A stretch of 64,000 bases of DNA from Dioscorea cayenensis subsp. rotundata (GCF_009730915.1 NC_052475.1:1-64000), one strand, 5' to 3'; shown: positions 25,197 to 38,885, counted from the first letter of the stretch. Notes: generated by a model from the letters alone, not told the origin. Program-made: numbers and translations.

Positions 25197-25559
25197 AATG
25201 CGTGCGCACTATTCCCGTGACCGTGAGAGAGGGGATAATGCATAATATGATATGGTCACTGGCGAGAAACCCGAAGCTGGGCAGTTAACAAAGTAGACAC
25301 CCTTGCTTTGCTTTGCTTTTGCTTTGGCGGGTGGGGCCAGCTCTCCACTCACCCCCGGCCCAGTAGTAAGTACTAAGTACTCTTCCTAGTTACTATTCCC
25401 TCGCGTATACCATACTTACTTTGCAATGTGGTTACTTTTTGAACAATTTGGGATGCTTTGTTTAACCATGGGACTGACATCAATATCTATATATTAACAT
25501 GTCCTGGTCATTAATTTTGCTGCATTTTTTTTAATTATATATTTTTATATGTTTTTATA

Positions 25560-25672
25560 CTTTTTTTTGTACCATTTATTTTTGTTTGTGCACTATATAT
25601 ATATATATATATATCATGTTTCATTTTCAATAAATTTATGATTTATTCACTTTATAAAAAAAAAAACCTATA
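25560..25672 (+). repeat. Probable LINE 3'-end relic
   Basis: The segment ends AATAAATTTATGATTTATTC followed by an A-tail (about 25660-25671), matching the consensus ending of other tails in this window. A (TA)n run sits inside it. Its 5' limit is not clear. Confidence 0.35.
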
Positions 25673-28289
25673 TATATATATCAATATAATATTCCATGAT
25701 AACAATCTGACACATGGAAAAAAAATTATTATTATTAATTAAAATAATAATATGATTTCATTTGACATTTCACCTTGTTGTCTTTTAAAAATATTTTAAT
25801 GATATGGCATCACATGTCGTGCGAACATAATATGGATGATAATAAATACAGAATTACCATAGTATTTAAAAGATAATTATTGTTTGATTATGAATCTAAC
25901 AAAAAATATTAAGAATGCGTGCGCTCGAGGCTGAGGTAGTGCTTGAAGCTGCACCTGTGAGCCATGTATATATGTTTACATGCAGTAGTGCCAAGATGAG
26001 AATAGTCTCAATAGACGAACATACATTACCACGTTTTGTTCCAGTTCCGGACAAATCAAATGTGAACAAGGGAGTAGTACTATTCAACGGTCTCGTTCCT
26101 AAAGAATCATGTGGTAATTGCTATATTATTATATGTTGATTGACTCATTGATGGGGTTAGTTAATTAACTGATTAGACAGGATGATCAAGGAAAGAGCGA
26201 TGCATGTGAGCTTTAGAACTTGACAGCTATTGGGTTGCCTTCCCGACCCCCAGCTTTCTTTAGCTTTAAAGACCCATCTTACTTTAGCTTTAAACGCAAC
26301 TAGGACCACCCCAGCTTGTGTTTATGCTTTTCACATCACAAACATGCTATTATTACATGCATTTGTAGTTAGATGCTGCTCGGCCCTTCCCTCTTTTTTT
26401 CAGTAGTTTATAAGATATCAAACTCGGGACAAGAGATGTCAGCCTTTGACGTGTAGTATACCACATTATTAGGTATAAAAATCTTTGCATGTCTTTTTAA
26501 TTTGTGGTTCTACCTAAAAATAATAAATCAGGAATGCCCATATCTATCAATTTAAGGTTTTAAAATAACAACATTAAAACAAAGAATATTACTCCTCTAA
26601 TCATATTTACATATCTGTTTTTCTAAAGCTTTTCTTGTTTTTTAAATGTCCATTTAGATCATTTATAAAATATTAAATAATTGTTTTTTAAATTTTATTA
26701 TTATTTTTTAAAAAAATTTAACACTTTTCTTCAATATCTCAACAGAGGAAATAAAATGTATAATTAAAATAGGAAAATAAAATAATAATGCACTTTTAAA
26801 TAATGATTAGTTTAAAAAGTTAATATAATTAGTTTTTATAAAATTAAAATTACTAACTAATTTTAATTAATTTTTTTAATGGATATGAATTAATTAAAAT
26901 AAACATATAAATAGGTCCACAATGAGTAAATGGGATCAAGAGAGATAAGCAAATGGTGTAGTTTTAGGAGATCAATTCAAAATATAGATATATTCTATGA
27001 TTGTGAAAATTATTGGTATGATTTTTGTCATAGGGATTCTCTACTATTACGAGGGTTAAAGAAAACCCGGAAGATTCTGTTTTGATCATTCGATGAAGGC
27101 TTGAAGTTTTTAGGTTACGTGTGGAGGAGTCAGGAGGGATCCATTCACTGAGGAGGCTAAAAAAATCAGAGCACAGACTAGTTTGGATGAGACTTTGAGG
27201 AGACCTCCCTTTGGTTATTTATCCTTATGGTAGTGTATTTCTCTTTTGTTTCCCCCACCCGTGGTTAGAGGGGGCTTGTTATTCTCTGTGGGATTTATCA
27301 CATTTTCACTGTGTGCGGTTTTGTCTTGTGTCACGCGGCACACTATAGACGTTACACGGTTACATAAGACTAGGCCCAAGTCCTCTTGCGGTTGTGTACC
27401 AATGAACTGTGATCAGCTTACTATTTATTTCTTTGGCAGAAGATGTTACTATTTTATTTTATTTTATTTTATTTTAAAGAAAACAGCCCAACAGTTACTC
27501 GTGTGAATTGATCAGCGGAGTTATTTGCGGAGAGCGACCTCTCGAATCGCAAGATTTATGGCTAAATAATAAATACCAGTGCCTAAAGAGCTTTTAAGGA
27601 GTTCTCCATGCTATGACACAGGTCACAGCACCATTGGATCTAACTGTCCACGCATATTTTAACCACAAGCTGATCATCGCTCAAATTTCCAGCTTATTAC
27701 AATATCTGTGTTGGGCTGGCATGTTGATCATGACAATGACATTGCTCTAGCAAACTTTGGTGGTGAGAACCTCAACTTTTTCTTTACTATAGAGGCTTAG
27801 ACTGCCTAAATTGACTCGAAGAGATTGTTCCGGAAAACATTTTTGTTTTTAGCTTTCTGTGTATGTGCTCTTTTGTTTCCAAAAAAAATCTCCAGTTTAT
27901 TACTTACAGCATAAGAACAAATAATGTTTAACTTTAATCTGTCAATCAAAAGAGAGAGAGAGAAAGAGTGCTTAATTATATAACCCACCCCAGCACCCCT
28001 CCCGTACGTTTCCTATACAAACTGAGCTGTAAGTAGTTTACACATTAAGAGGCGCCGGCCAAAGATGATGGAGAGAATTCGCGCTTCATTTATCTAGTTA
28101 AGTTGACATGCACTGGCTGATGATATGATAATCAGTGCAAATATATAATATATGCAGATATAATAATCACAGAAAAACAAGCCCTTGCAATCAATTAAGT
28201 AGTATTAATGTCTCGAGTATTAATTGATTGATTGAAGGCATCCAACGAATTCAAACAAGAGGAAGAGGAAGAGGAAGAAACTAAAAGAA

Positions 28290-28320
28290 AAAATAATAAT
28301 AATAATAATAATAATAATAT
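28290..28320. repeat. (AAT)n microsatellite
   Basis: About ten AAT units just past the stop codon of the arogenate dehydratase gene, probably in its 3' UTR. Confidence 0.85.
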
Positions 28321-28324
28321 AAAT

Positions 28325-29612
28325 TCACGTCGATGATGAAGAAGAAGATGAAGATGATGATGATGATGATGATGATGAAGCCATCCAAGGGGTCATATCC
28401 ATGGGGTAACTTCCCAGAACCCGGAGGAAGGAGGTGTACTCCTGTATCTCCGCCAGGGCGTTCTGTGCGCGGACCTCCGCCATTGACGCCTCGAAGTCCA
28501 CATAGAACATGTACTCAAAGTGCTTGGCGGTGCCCACGTTGGCATCGTCCACAAGTCGGATGGGCCTGTGCCGGTGCGGCCTGCTCTCGATCTTTGTCAG
28601 GCTTATGTTCCTGAAGGCGAACGCCGAGAGGACCTTGAACAGTACCGAGGTGCCCTCACGGTCGTGGGCAAATACGATGCTCGTCTTGAACGGTCGGTCC
28701 GTGCGCGGAATGATCGGCTCCCCGAGCCAGCATCACGAACCGCGTCACGTTCCCGGAGTCATCCTGGATCCCGTCCGCCAGGGATCTGCATCCCATACAG
28801 CTCCGCCGCACGGGCCGAAGCGATTGCCGCCGTATCCCGCAGCCCGTTCGTCGCCACATACTCAGCGGCGCCGGCTGTGTCATCGAAGGCCCTCGCGGGC
28901 GACGTTGAGACCGAGGCTGGTGAGGGTGAGTTCGCACTGAGCCAAGGCCTGAGGATGGCTGATGACGCGGGTTAGGTACTCCTTCCGAACGCCGGGGAGG
29001 GCAAGAAGACAGTGGTGGACGGGCAGCTGAACCTCGCCGACGATGTGAAGGCGGTGGCGCAGGAGGAGGTCGTAATTGCGGTGGATGCTCCCGCCCAGAG
29101 AATTCTCCACGGGGAGCACAGCCCGATCTGCGATCCAGAGCTCGACGGCTTGGAAAGCGACCTCGAATTGGTCGCAAGGAATGGCCTCGCAGTTAGGGTA
29201 TGCCTTCCCCGCAGCCGCCTCGCTGTACGCGCCGGGGACTCCCTGGTAGGCAACGCGAAGCTGGTTGCCGTGCATCGGGGCTGGGGAAAGATCCGTGATG
29301 GTGAGCGGCTTCGGGAGGTTGGCAATCGGGACAAGATCGAGGGTTTTGTGGCCATTGATAGCGGTGAGATGGTTGGTGGCCTCATCAGCAGATCCGGAAG
29401 AGTTATCAGCGTTGTCTGATTGCTGAGAGGCGACAGCCTTGCTGGAGAGGATTGCGCAGGTGCTAAGCCAATCGGCGCGGCTGACCCCGAGGGCGCCAGG
29501 GAAAAGCGGGCCGCCCTATGTCAGGCCGATGGATGGAGCGGATGGCGGTGGGGCGGCGGATGAGGAGGGCGGTGGGCTTGGTGGCAAGCAGGGTGTGATT
29601 CGGAAGCGCCAT
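28325..29612 (-). CDS. ADT: Arogenate/prephenate dehydratase with ACT domain, four 1-base insertions
   Basis: Plastid enzyme of phenylalanine synthesis that decarboxylates and dehydrates arogenate (or prephenate). The start is ATG at 29612 (MALPNH). A Ser/Arg/Pro-rich transit peptide comes first, then [20 protein letters not shown] and the catalytic dehydratase domain with [19 protein letters not shown] and the diagnostic NVTRF motif. The ACT regulatory domain carries the Phe-binding KIESRP element. The protein ends SYPMDMTPW plus a microsatellite-encoded Ser run of about 17. Four frame changes separate these parts. All look like an extra G/C in a short run, near plus-strand 29514-29516, 28890-28892, 28781-28783 and 28720-28723. 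Removing four bases gives exactly 428 codons (427 aa), the usual size. The gene is intronless and far more GC-rich than its surroundings. Assembly error is more likely than decay. Confidence 0.9.
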
Positions 29613-29630
29613 GTGGAACCACCGTATGGT

Positions 29631-29653
29631 ATCGTATCGTATCGTATCGTATC
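29631..29653. repeat. (ATCGT)n microsatellite
   Basis: Four to five ATCGT units, about 20-40 nt upstream of the arogenate dehydratase start codon, so in its 5' UTR or core promoter. Confidence 0.85.
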
Positions 29654-31456
29654 CCTTTGTACGCACCTCTTGTTTCTTCTTGTTCTTTTGGGAAGACCAG
29701 AACCTGCCTGTGAATGCTTTTGAGTATGGGTGAAGGCTATAAGTTGTGTAGCAGCAGCAGCAGAAGGAGGAGGAGGAGGAGGAGGAGGGGTTCAATCGAA
29801 TCGATCATAAGCTGCACCAAACGCTCTCTTTTTTCACCACACTTGGCGTTGCCGTGCTGGCTGTGAGATGAGAGAAGACGGCAAGCTGTGGTTGTTGGTT
29901 GATTATAAGCGATTTATATGATATATAATATTATAGAGAGTTGAATAAGAGTGGGAGGGGTTTGGTGAGAGACACAGAGACAGAGAGAGGAGGGTGGAAG
30001 AAAAACCTCCGCGAAGGTGCGTTTGGTTCGGTCAATCACTCACCTACCACGCTCTTCCTACTCTCTCACCTTTCAATTCATTGTATTTTACCTCTTAATT
30101 GTTTACTATTTTGTTATTAAACAAATAATGATTGCATTACTTTTAGTGATAAATTGTGTACTTTTTTTTTTTTTAATTATGCGAATCAAGGGGAGCCCCA
30201 GAGCAGATTTGTTAGATGGGTTTCTCTTTCAATGGACCAATAAAGTCATTTATTGACCATTAAGTTTTTGTTTAAATTATTTTTTTTTCCTCTTATTATT
30301 ATTATTATTATTATTATTATTTTATTTTTGTTGAAGAACTAACTACAACAACCAACCCTTCGCTAATACAGTGATCAGCCAAATTAAAATTTGAATACAA
30401 AGTCACCTGCCCTACCCGTTTCTTTTCGTAAATAAATATCAAACCAGTCGCAGGTATCTGTCATCCATCTCTAAGCTATGCAAACATTATTCTCGTTTAT
30501 ACGGCAGTCAATGAAAAACCAAACAAAGTGCTTGAGAAACATGTGCGTAATTCACATTTATCATGATTATTTTTTTTTTTAGGGTAGTTGCGAGAACAAC
30601 AGTCCATTCTTGACAACTCAACTCTACTCATCGGAGCCACATATGTAAGTCATTTGATACTTTTGTGATGGGCCTGTAAAAGTTGTGATAACCATGCCAT
30701 TGGAAAGAGCAAAGTCAATGTTTATTTTTTTGTGAACAAGGATGACCAGAAGTTTTTCATGTACTTCACATGTTTCACTTCCATAAACTAACTGTGAACG
30801 TGAATCAGATGAAATTCATATATCCTACGACTCCCGAAGGATGCATCATCCGTTCAAAAGCAAGAGGATGGATGAGCCATTTTCGATGTCATCCTCTTGC
30901 ATTTATTTGTCAGCAAAATAGAAAAAGCAAGAAATAAAGCCTGATTCGGATTCCTTTAAACAGAGCATAAATATGACCGCACTAATTAATGAGATATCAT
31001 CCAGCTCCAGCTGAATGATATCTCACTTTGTAAGGAAGATTGCTAGGCTAATAACTTCAAGGAGCCGTGGCCACATCATTATTTCAAATAAAAAGGTGAC
31101 ACCAAAAAGGAATCTGACTTGAGATTTTTAAATTTCTTTCACATAAGCAGCAAAAATAAATCCCGCAGTGGTCATGATCTCATTGTTTTCAGAGTTTTGC
31201 CAACAATGAAAGGCAAAATAATAAACAGTTATCACCAGACACTAGAGATTATCAGTGATGGGGACATGAAAGGATAAAATGCTGTGACTAAGAGAGGCTT
31301 CAATTTTTGTTTCTTCTTTTATTTGGATCATTTTTCCACCATTGTAACTATGGCCTGCAGACAGAATCCTAGCAAGGGATTTCAACTGCCAATGTCCGTT
31401 GTTCATCTTGCGAGGGGCTCCGCTTATCAATGGCCGCCCTCAGATTTATCTGCTGG
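29654..31456. other. 1.8-kb intergenic spacer
   Basis: Arogenate dehydratase promoter side and TIC100 3' side. It contains a (GGA)n run near 29766-29788 and a (TTA)n run at about 30293-30320. No gene seen. Confidence 0.5.
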
Positions 31457-34400
31457 TTAAAAACGAGTGTGGAAGGCCACAGAATCCAGCCCCTGCTGAT
31501 ATTCTGTGAATCTTCTGCAGTCCATTTTGGGAGGGAACTCAGCACTTGGGTGTTGTCTTCCATTCTTCCATGAAAGAAATGACTCTTGTATCTTGTAAGG
31601 TACCTACAAGGAACCAGAAATGAGGGGACAAAAAAATAATAATAAATTGAACCTTAAATTATTAAAACCCTCTGAAGTGAGTCTAGTATTTCATGAGCTC
31701 AAAATCAAGTAAAAGCTGCTGATGCCCATATTTTAAAACCACACTTGAAACTAATGGAGTTATAGGAACGGCTGTCTGACATTTAGAAAGAGTCAGTGCC
31801 AATTTGGCCATGAAGTATTTTAATAAATGCATAAACACTTGAAAAACCTTCCAGAGAACGCCAAATGTTTTCAACAGATCCAACGCACAAAATTAGGGTA
31901 AGACAGCAGTAACAGATTACGAAAATCAAAGTACTCACCATTGATGCCAGGCTCCAAGAAGCCAATGACATGGACAAAGAAGAAAATGGAGACCTTCCTG
32001 ATTTTTTTTCTTCAGAGCCATCCAAAATGTCGTCATCAGCTCCTTCGCCAACTGTGCCAAAACTCGTTGGTGCACCTTCATCATCTTCATCATCATCTCC
32101 ATCCTCCCCGTCATCTGGTCGGGCTTCATCCTGGCCAGTTGAAGCAGGCATTTCATCAGTATCATTCTCCACTGCTGCTCGCTTTTCTTCTTCCTTCTGC
32201 TTTTCTTTGAGAATGATTTCCATATCTTCCATTGCCTCCTCCAGGTCCAACTCAGCATCAATGAATTCAAGTTCTTTCTCATAAAGTTTTAGATTCGCCT
32301 CACTAGTTTTCTTGTTCTCCTCAATCCACTTCTGAATTCTATTGAGCAGTGGCTTAAATGCATTGTCAATAGCAGCTATAACGCCTGATGGTTTGACTTC
32401 CTTCTCCGTACCTGGTGTGGCTCGCCCATAAAACTCATCAAAGCCAAGAGGCAAAAATTCTATCTTTTCAGGATCCATATCCTCCCCATCTTCTACACGG
32501 GGTTGCCAGAACAAACGCACCCCATGCTCTTCATCCTCAACATAATTTATCAGACGCCCAGTGCGAGTATGAAGAATGAGAGGGTCCTCAGTGTATATGA
32601 GTTTTGAAGGATCCTTTGGGTCAGGCTCAGGCTCCTTGTTGATGAGCACAAATTCAGGTGTATCATCTACAGAGAGATTAGCCTTGCATCAATAGTGCCA
32701 ACTGATTGATAAGGATGATCATGTGTGACTTGTAGATACAGAGAAATTGATGAACCCAAACTGGTCTGCCTAAATGAAATGAATTCTAATCAACGTTGGA
32801 GATTAGGATAAAATTAAAGACCAAGGGAAAACAGACGAGTTTACAATAAAGCAGTTTCCATTGATGTATCTACACACTTCTCTATGATGATCCTAGGGGG
32901 CTTTATGACAAAGGTCCTTGTTCACGGGTAGACACATCACTTTCACAAGTTCTAACAACTTCTGAACCAAACTACTGAATATATGAGTTTTCTCTCATCT
33001 CAAGCAAACAGATATCTGATAGGAGGCAAAATTTTTTTGTTCTTCCCAACAGAGTTATGGCAACTTGATTCCTTTTATTTGATAATCAGATTTTTGTGCT
33101 TTGGGTTGTAGGCCTACGAAAATTTTCGGAACAGTACCTCAAATACATAATTATGACTTTGCCTTACAGACAAATAAATCAGGTTTACTCACAAGTCATA
33201 ACTCATGCTTGATGCTGCAGAGTAGGGCAATTCAAAATGAGGTAAAATGCTCAATAAAGTGTCTTAGATGGCTTTTTCAGGAACACCAGATTAATTGTTC
33301 TTCAGAGAAAACAGGCATTTATGCATGCTTAGCCCAAAATGATTGTGCACAAATTTAAACCATATATCATTAGGTTGCATCCCACTCATAAATGGTACAT
33401 ATGCAAAATTGGCTGCTCATAGTTTCTAGAAATACTCACAGCAAACCATAAAACAACTTTCAATAGGGTAAACAAAACAGACAGACAAAATAGAGAATTA
33501 TAGCAGGTCAACAATGAAAACCTAGCATACGATTAGGAAATGGTAAAATCACCACAACTTTTAAGTAGGCAAGCATTAAATAAAGCTAGAAAGTGCACCT
33601 CTGGACCACCAATACTCAAGCTCTGCAGGCATAGGCAGCCGAAGTGGTGCTTTATAGAAAGAGTTCAACCACATCTCTCTTTCTTGATCAACCTCTTGCA
33701 CATAAACTTTCCAGTAATCAGGAACCTGAACCAAACAAATCACATTTTATTAGTGAACAGAAGAAAAGGACTACTACCATTACTGAATTAGCATAAAAAA
33801 GATCAGCTTACCTCATAAAATTGGTTAATAAATCCAGGAGCCATCCACACATCCTCTTCGTCATAAAAGTAAGGATGTTGCGGGTCTCCATATGGACCTC
33901 GCTCCTCCCTTATCACTATCAAAAGGAAACAAGTAGAAGAAACAAGTAGGTTAGTTCCCAAATAAAAAGAAACAATTAGAATACCTACCGAAGGATATAG
34001 TGGCTCTTTAGGCATAAATAGGAATCACACACATAAGTAGAATACTTTTTATTATAACACTAATATGGGGTCTTTATTTCAAGGAACAGTTCAGATTCAC
34101 TGTTTGTCAAGTAAAAGAGCAAACTGACTTAAACTTGCAATGGTACCTCAAGAAATTAAAAAAGTAATAAATGAGAGATCGCATAGTAAATTACTTCCAT
34201 CAGGTTTGTTAACGAACATCCGTGCCTTTGCAGCTGCTACTTCAGCAATTCCTGCATGCAGCTGAAAATAGTGGATACATTAGTGACAGAAATTAAACAA
34301 AAGGGCATACAAATCTATCAGTGTGCAAATTTTGACTAGATACCGCTGACACATTTTCATCACAGCCGGTGGAATCTTGCACATGGTTCCCGAAGTAGAA

Positions 34401-37140
34401 TCTTCCCTATATGATGGATGGGAATTGTCAACTGCATTTGTTATGAACTAGAATAGGAAATCTAGTGATATTATTCAAAGCCCCTCATCAAACTCAAGAC
34501 AACAAAAGGTCTGAATAGTTAAATATTAACCATGCGATAGAATGAGACATCTGCAGAATTTATGTTAAGAGACATTAAAATTTTACAAGCTTACTCATTC
34601 CATGGTGGACAAACTAACTGGATAATAGCATGTACATACATATATAATACGCTCATTGACTTCATATACACCACAACCATGCATTCGCCCATGCTTCCAC
34701 TGTCCAGCATATCTATATCGACCTTTTTCCCTACCACAGACAAGAATGATGAGTCACTGCAAACTTGAAAGCTCCTGATGTTGTATTTGAAGGAAAAATG
34801 TAATACATCAATCTCAGTAAGCAGACAGAAACACCAATCAAGTGCCGATTAGAAGAATTAGCAAGCCAAAATAAAGGTTAAGTCAATGCAAAATGATCAA
34901 GCCAATCCACAGATAAAATGGCTCAATAGTCCGAATGAATTAGATGATTATCCAATAATAATAAACTGAAAATATACCAGTTGATGTGCATTGCATAATT
35001 ATCTACCAAGCCAAGACAATATGGTAGATTATCAAGGCAAAATAGACATCGCATAGCTGTCGTTAGACTAAGAGTTTCATGAAAATATAGAATAAGAAAT
35101 ACCTGATAAGCAACTCATAAAAATTTTAGCAACATTATGAGAACTTACGGTTTACTTCCAAACTGCTTGATCCATTCATCGCTTTCATAATAAGGTATTT
35201 CTGTAACATGACCAACTAGGCGTACTGTGTCCTCAATGTCCTTCTCCAGCCATTTCCTATCTCCAGGGCTCATGAAATCCCTAGTTATTATCCTTCCTTC
35301 AGCTCGCATCTTAGCTTCCAGCCTGGTAAGTGAGGTAGAGAAGTTCAGAAAAAACACTAGCAGATGTGAAAGCTTTTTCATATCAACATTGAGTTAGTGG
35401 TTAAGAAAATGTTGATAGACATACTTTGAACCTGGTATAGGCTGTGCTTCAGGAATGGCAACTTATACCCAAGGAGAATAGATACCAAATATGTTGGATG
35501 CAACTCATTCTAAGATTCAATTGCAGGAACAAAAAAGAATGGCCAGCAGCACATCAACAGATTCAACTAATTTTCATACTTCATTAGAAATACAAACACA
35601 ATGGCTAGTCCATCTTCTATTTTTATTCTTTTAATATGTGTTAACGCAAAGAATGTTAGGAGATTTCAAAGTGCAGTAGAACTACTACCACAATTTAGAA
35701 GAATGATAGGACAGTTGGGATATCTTGTCTATGTTATTGGAAAAATGTAAAATGGAGACGGATCAATATTACCTGTTCATATATAAAAGCATAAATCTAG
35801 ACAACACAAAAGCGGGGCAACAAGGAAAAGAGAGGAACTAACCTGACAAGTCCCTGTTCAGCAACAAGAACACCTTTTCCATGAGCCAAATCATCCCAGA
35901 TAGTTCCTTCATACCTAGTGCAAGAAATAATGAAAAATAGCATCAGTTGCCCACCAATACAGCAGGGGGAAAAAAAAGCCTATAAAAACCTTAAACATAA
36001 ACAAGCTTCTGAGCAAATATAGCATGAATTGTAGCATCCACTCACAGCCAGCCTGTATCTTGCATTTCACACCAAAACAATGCAGTGAAATATATCCTAA
36101 TAAGTTAATAATTAATCTACAACAGCATTGCCAATATTCAAGCCTCTGCAAACCATCCACTCAATAGTGAACTCTTTAAATCATACTTGATCTACTCCGT
36201 AAAACCAAAGCCGAGGATTTCCACATAACTACACATACACATCCACTGGCTCCCATAAATTTCTCTAAAGAATTCCGGTATCCATTCTACATTTCCCTTT
36301 TTGTTTTACATTTTATGTGAAGAATCACAGTTGAGCAATGATGAATGATAATCAGTTGTTTTGAGACCAAAAAAAAAAAGCATGACAGAATTCCTCAAAT
36401 CATAACAGTCCTGTGCTAGGCCAGAATGAGCCATGCTGTTTTCGAATAGCGACCAGGAAAAAGAAAAGGGCGAGGGATGAACTCACGTGCTGCCATCGGG
36501 GAAAATGTAGCTGACCCACCGGAGAAACTCCTCGATGCGATCAAGCTCTTCGATGACCGACTTGGGGTTGGAGATGTCGTGGTGATTGTCGGGGATGGCC
36601 GGGTAGTACTTGCGGTAGGGAAGATAGAATGGAGCGATGGGAGGATCACGCCCTTCCTTGATCTCCTCCCTGACGACCTCCCAGTCCTCCCTCGTCAGCC
36701 CAGAAGGGGTCCCAGCCGGGCTTTGTCATGCCGAGAGGGGCATCTGCCCAGAGTTCTCTGAGGTCCTCCTCGCGCCACTGCTCAGGGTCCTTTGGGAAGT
36801 CAAAGAGGTCCTCGTGGTAGTTGTAGTCGCGCTCCTGCTGCTCCAGCCGCTTCTTCATGTACGAGCTGTCGAGGACCTTGGTGAAACGCTGGATATTCGA
36901 CTCCGGGTTGTTGTCGTCCTTCTCCTCATCGTCGGTGTCATCGTAGTAAGCGGTGCCATCCTCATCGGAGGACTCGGAGTCTGACTCCGATTCCGACGAT
37001 GAAGAGGATGATGACGACGGAAGCTCATCCTCCTCAGCATCCTCATTCTCTTCTTCTCCACCCTTTTGTTGTTCCTCTTCTTCCTGCTGTGGTTGCTGTT
37101 GTTCCCCTGGCTGAGGCTGGTTGGCGTCGTCGGCCGCCAT
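31457..37140 (-). CDS. TIC100: TIC100, MORN-repeat component of the chloroplast inner-envelope import complex
   Basis: Matches Arabidopsis TIC100/EMB1211, part of the 1-MDa TIC20-TIC56-TIC100-TIC214 translocon. Exons inferred from GT-AG sites: 37140-36487, 35914-35843, a piece ending 35425, 35322-35149, 34730-34640, 34406-34344, 34261-34195, 33915-33812, 33725-33599, 32666-31939 and 31603-31457. Landmarks: an acidic, Ser-rich N-terminus; MTKPGWDPFWADE; SYIFPDGSTYEGTIWDDLAHGKGV (MORN); RYRYAGQWKHGRMHGCGVYE (MORN); REERGPYGDPQHPYFYDEEDVWMAPGF; a coiled coil and an acidic stretch in exon 10; and an ESFLSWKNG ending. Exon 1 has one extra base at plus-strand 36689-36691 (CCC), which breaks ADEEDWEVV. 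For the third exon only the last part (VAIPEAQPIPGSK) is found. The expected YEGEWLQND-like MORN unit is not visible, and a stop abuts the piece. Confidence 0.9.
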
Positions 37141-38094
37141 TATCCCGGAAATGGAAGGAGCGATAGTAGATAAGGTGCCACTGCCACTGTCGCAGCGTGA
37201 GGTTTTTCTTGGGCCCGATAAATGATTTATAATTATAAATGGAGGAGGAATCCACCCATCTCGATCGGCCCAGTCACACACACACAAACTCACAATCCAA
37301 TCAATAATCGGACAACCCAATATGTTTGTATGCTCGGCAGCCCAGCCGCCCACTAGTTATGGGCCACATGAGTTGCCAAGTGAGCCAGCCCACAAGAAGG
37401 ATCATGCCTCACGGCCACGGGCTGTATGGGCCCATCCTCGATGCCAACATTCTGGTTTGTCTCTAGTCAACCCAACCCCTCTCCATTCAATTTCAATCCA
37501 TTTGCTCATGAATGAATGCTACCAAGTCTACCAGTCAGTCTAGTCTTTATGTTTTTCCCTTGATAGGCTGACTGTACATCTTTTTTATTGCGTTGCAGTT
37601 GCACTGTCCAAAGAAATACACCGGCTGCGGTTAGTCTGACTCCCATGTCCCTACCCTGCAGGGGGCTTTTTCTCTACAGCAAGAGATGCGTTCAATGCAC
37701 GCAAAAGGCTACCAACCATTCTTCAATTTTGACAAACACATGTAATAATCATAAAGGAGAGAGAACTAATAGCCTATTTAGCAGCCAAAGCTATTTGATT
37801 CAAGTGTGTTTAATTTCACTAATATGAATCTCTCATGTAATGTATATGGAATGATGAAAGTTCATATTTTTATTAGAGAAATTAACTTATAAATAATATT
37901 ATGCCCTTCATGTGAGCCCATGAGGTGAGAATGCGTTTGAAATAACAACTCACACAGACATGCTCTTTGACGGACACATTTCATACAATAGCTCACACAC
38001 AATAAAGATATTAAAAAGTTCCTTAATAAATACAATAATATCTACTCTTCCATGTACACGAGTTCACAATAGCTGAATCCCTAGCTTGCAATAG

Positions 38095-38322
38095 TTGAAG
38101 AGACTTGGCTTAGTTCTCGTGGACGGTGAAATAGATTCTCATATTGTTGCTAAAGGATTAGTAAGGAAGGATCTCCCACTCGGATCTATGTTGGTGTTAA
38201 TCCTTGGACACTCTATGGAATTATTGAATGATGTTAAAGTTAGCTTTGCTAGGAGTATAGCTAATCTAGCTGCCTATATTTTGGCAAAAGAGGTGAATGT
38301 GAGTTCCAACCCGCTCGAGTGA
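38095..38322 (+). pseudogene. RNase H-like (RVT_3-type) relic, tentative
   Basis: A 75-codon frame ends in NDVKVSFARSIANLAAYILAKEVN. This resembles the C-terminal helix of plant RNase H-like domains, whose typical form is R..N..AH.LAK. The catalytic part is absent and the upstream sequence is not coding. It is probably a leftover from a LINE-type element or RNase H-like gene. The His expected before LAK is replaced, so similarity is weak. Confidence 0.3.
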
Positions 38323-38578
38323 GTTTCAACCTATCCCGATTTTATTGATTTTTTAATAAAGTGATAAATCATAATAATTTTATTAAAAAGATCGAAGAGC
38401 CTCTCCCGATTTTCTATTTCATGTTGTTCACGTTGACATGGAGTAATGCAAGATTCTCTTAATTTTTTTTTTTAAAAAAAATGTTCACTTATTTGAGGCT
38501 GTTTGTTAGGCATCCAAAGCATGTTTGTGTGGGCCAGGTTAGCTGATGTCAGAAGCTACCCAGGAAGAAGAGAAATTA

Positions 38579-38620
<42 letters not shown>

Positions 38621-38840
38621 TAAAGAAACGGTGTCGCGGTGGTTCAAGATGCGCACGGTGTGACAACAAGTGAGCAAACTGTGCGATTATCAATGGAGCA
38701 AGCGCGGGTATTCATTCTCCCACAGGGCCACAGTCACAGACAAAATGCGTCACCTTGTTACTTGTAGAATGAACTTTCTTTTATCCCGAAGAAATGGACG
38801 CTGCCGTCTTTAACTTTTCAGTTTTCACCTCCTCCTAGTC

Positions 38841-38885
38841 TCGTAGCGGTAGAGCCGTAGAGCCGTAGAGTCGTAGAGTCGTAGA
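38841..38885. repeat. 9-bp tandem repeat (GCCGTAGAG)n
   Basis: About five copies of a 9-mer with C/T and C/G changes between units. A separate (GGATT)n run follows at about 38890-38913. Confidence 0.8.

Larger units (their letters stand above)
25200..28324. other. 3.1-kb AT-rich spacer
   Basis: No gene recognised. A LINE-like tail ends near 25670 on the plus strand. Other contents are a (TTTTA)n run at about 27452-27476 and an (AAT)n run at about 28290-28320. Confidence 0.5.

Noticed and set aside
25915-26139. Short plus-strand frame (74 codons) after PSK
   Set aside because: No family resemblance, AT-rich surroundings and no splice or promoter context.
28656-29177. 173-codon Arg/Pro-rich minus-strand frame
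   Set aside because: Wrong-frame shadow of the GC-rich arogenate dehydratase gene.
28290-30320. Short tandem repeats considered as a CRISPR-like array
   Set aside because: They are simple microsatellites without spacers in a plant nuclear genome.
37141-37353. In-frame N-terminal extension of TIC100 beyond 37140
   Set aside because: TIC100 proteins begin with an acidic stretch like the one after MAADD. The extension contains promoter-like sequence and no conserved residues.
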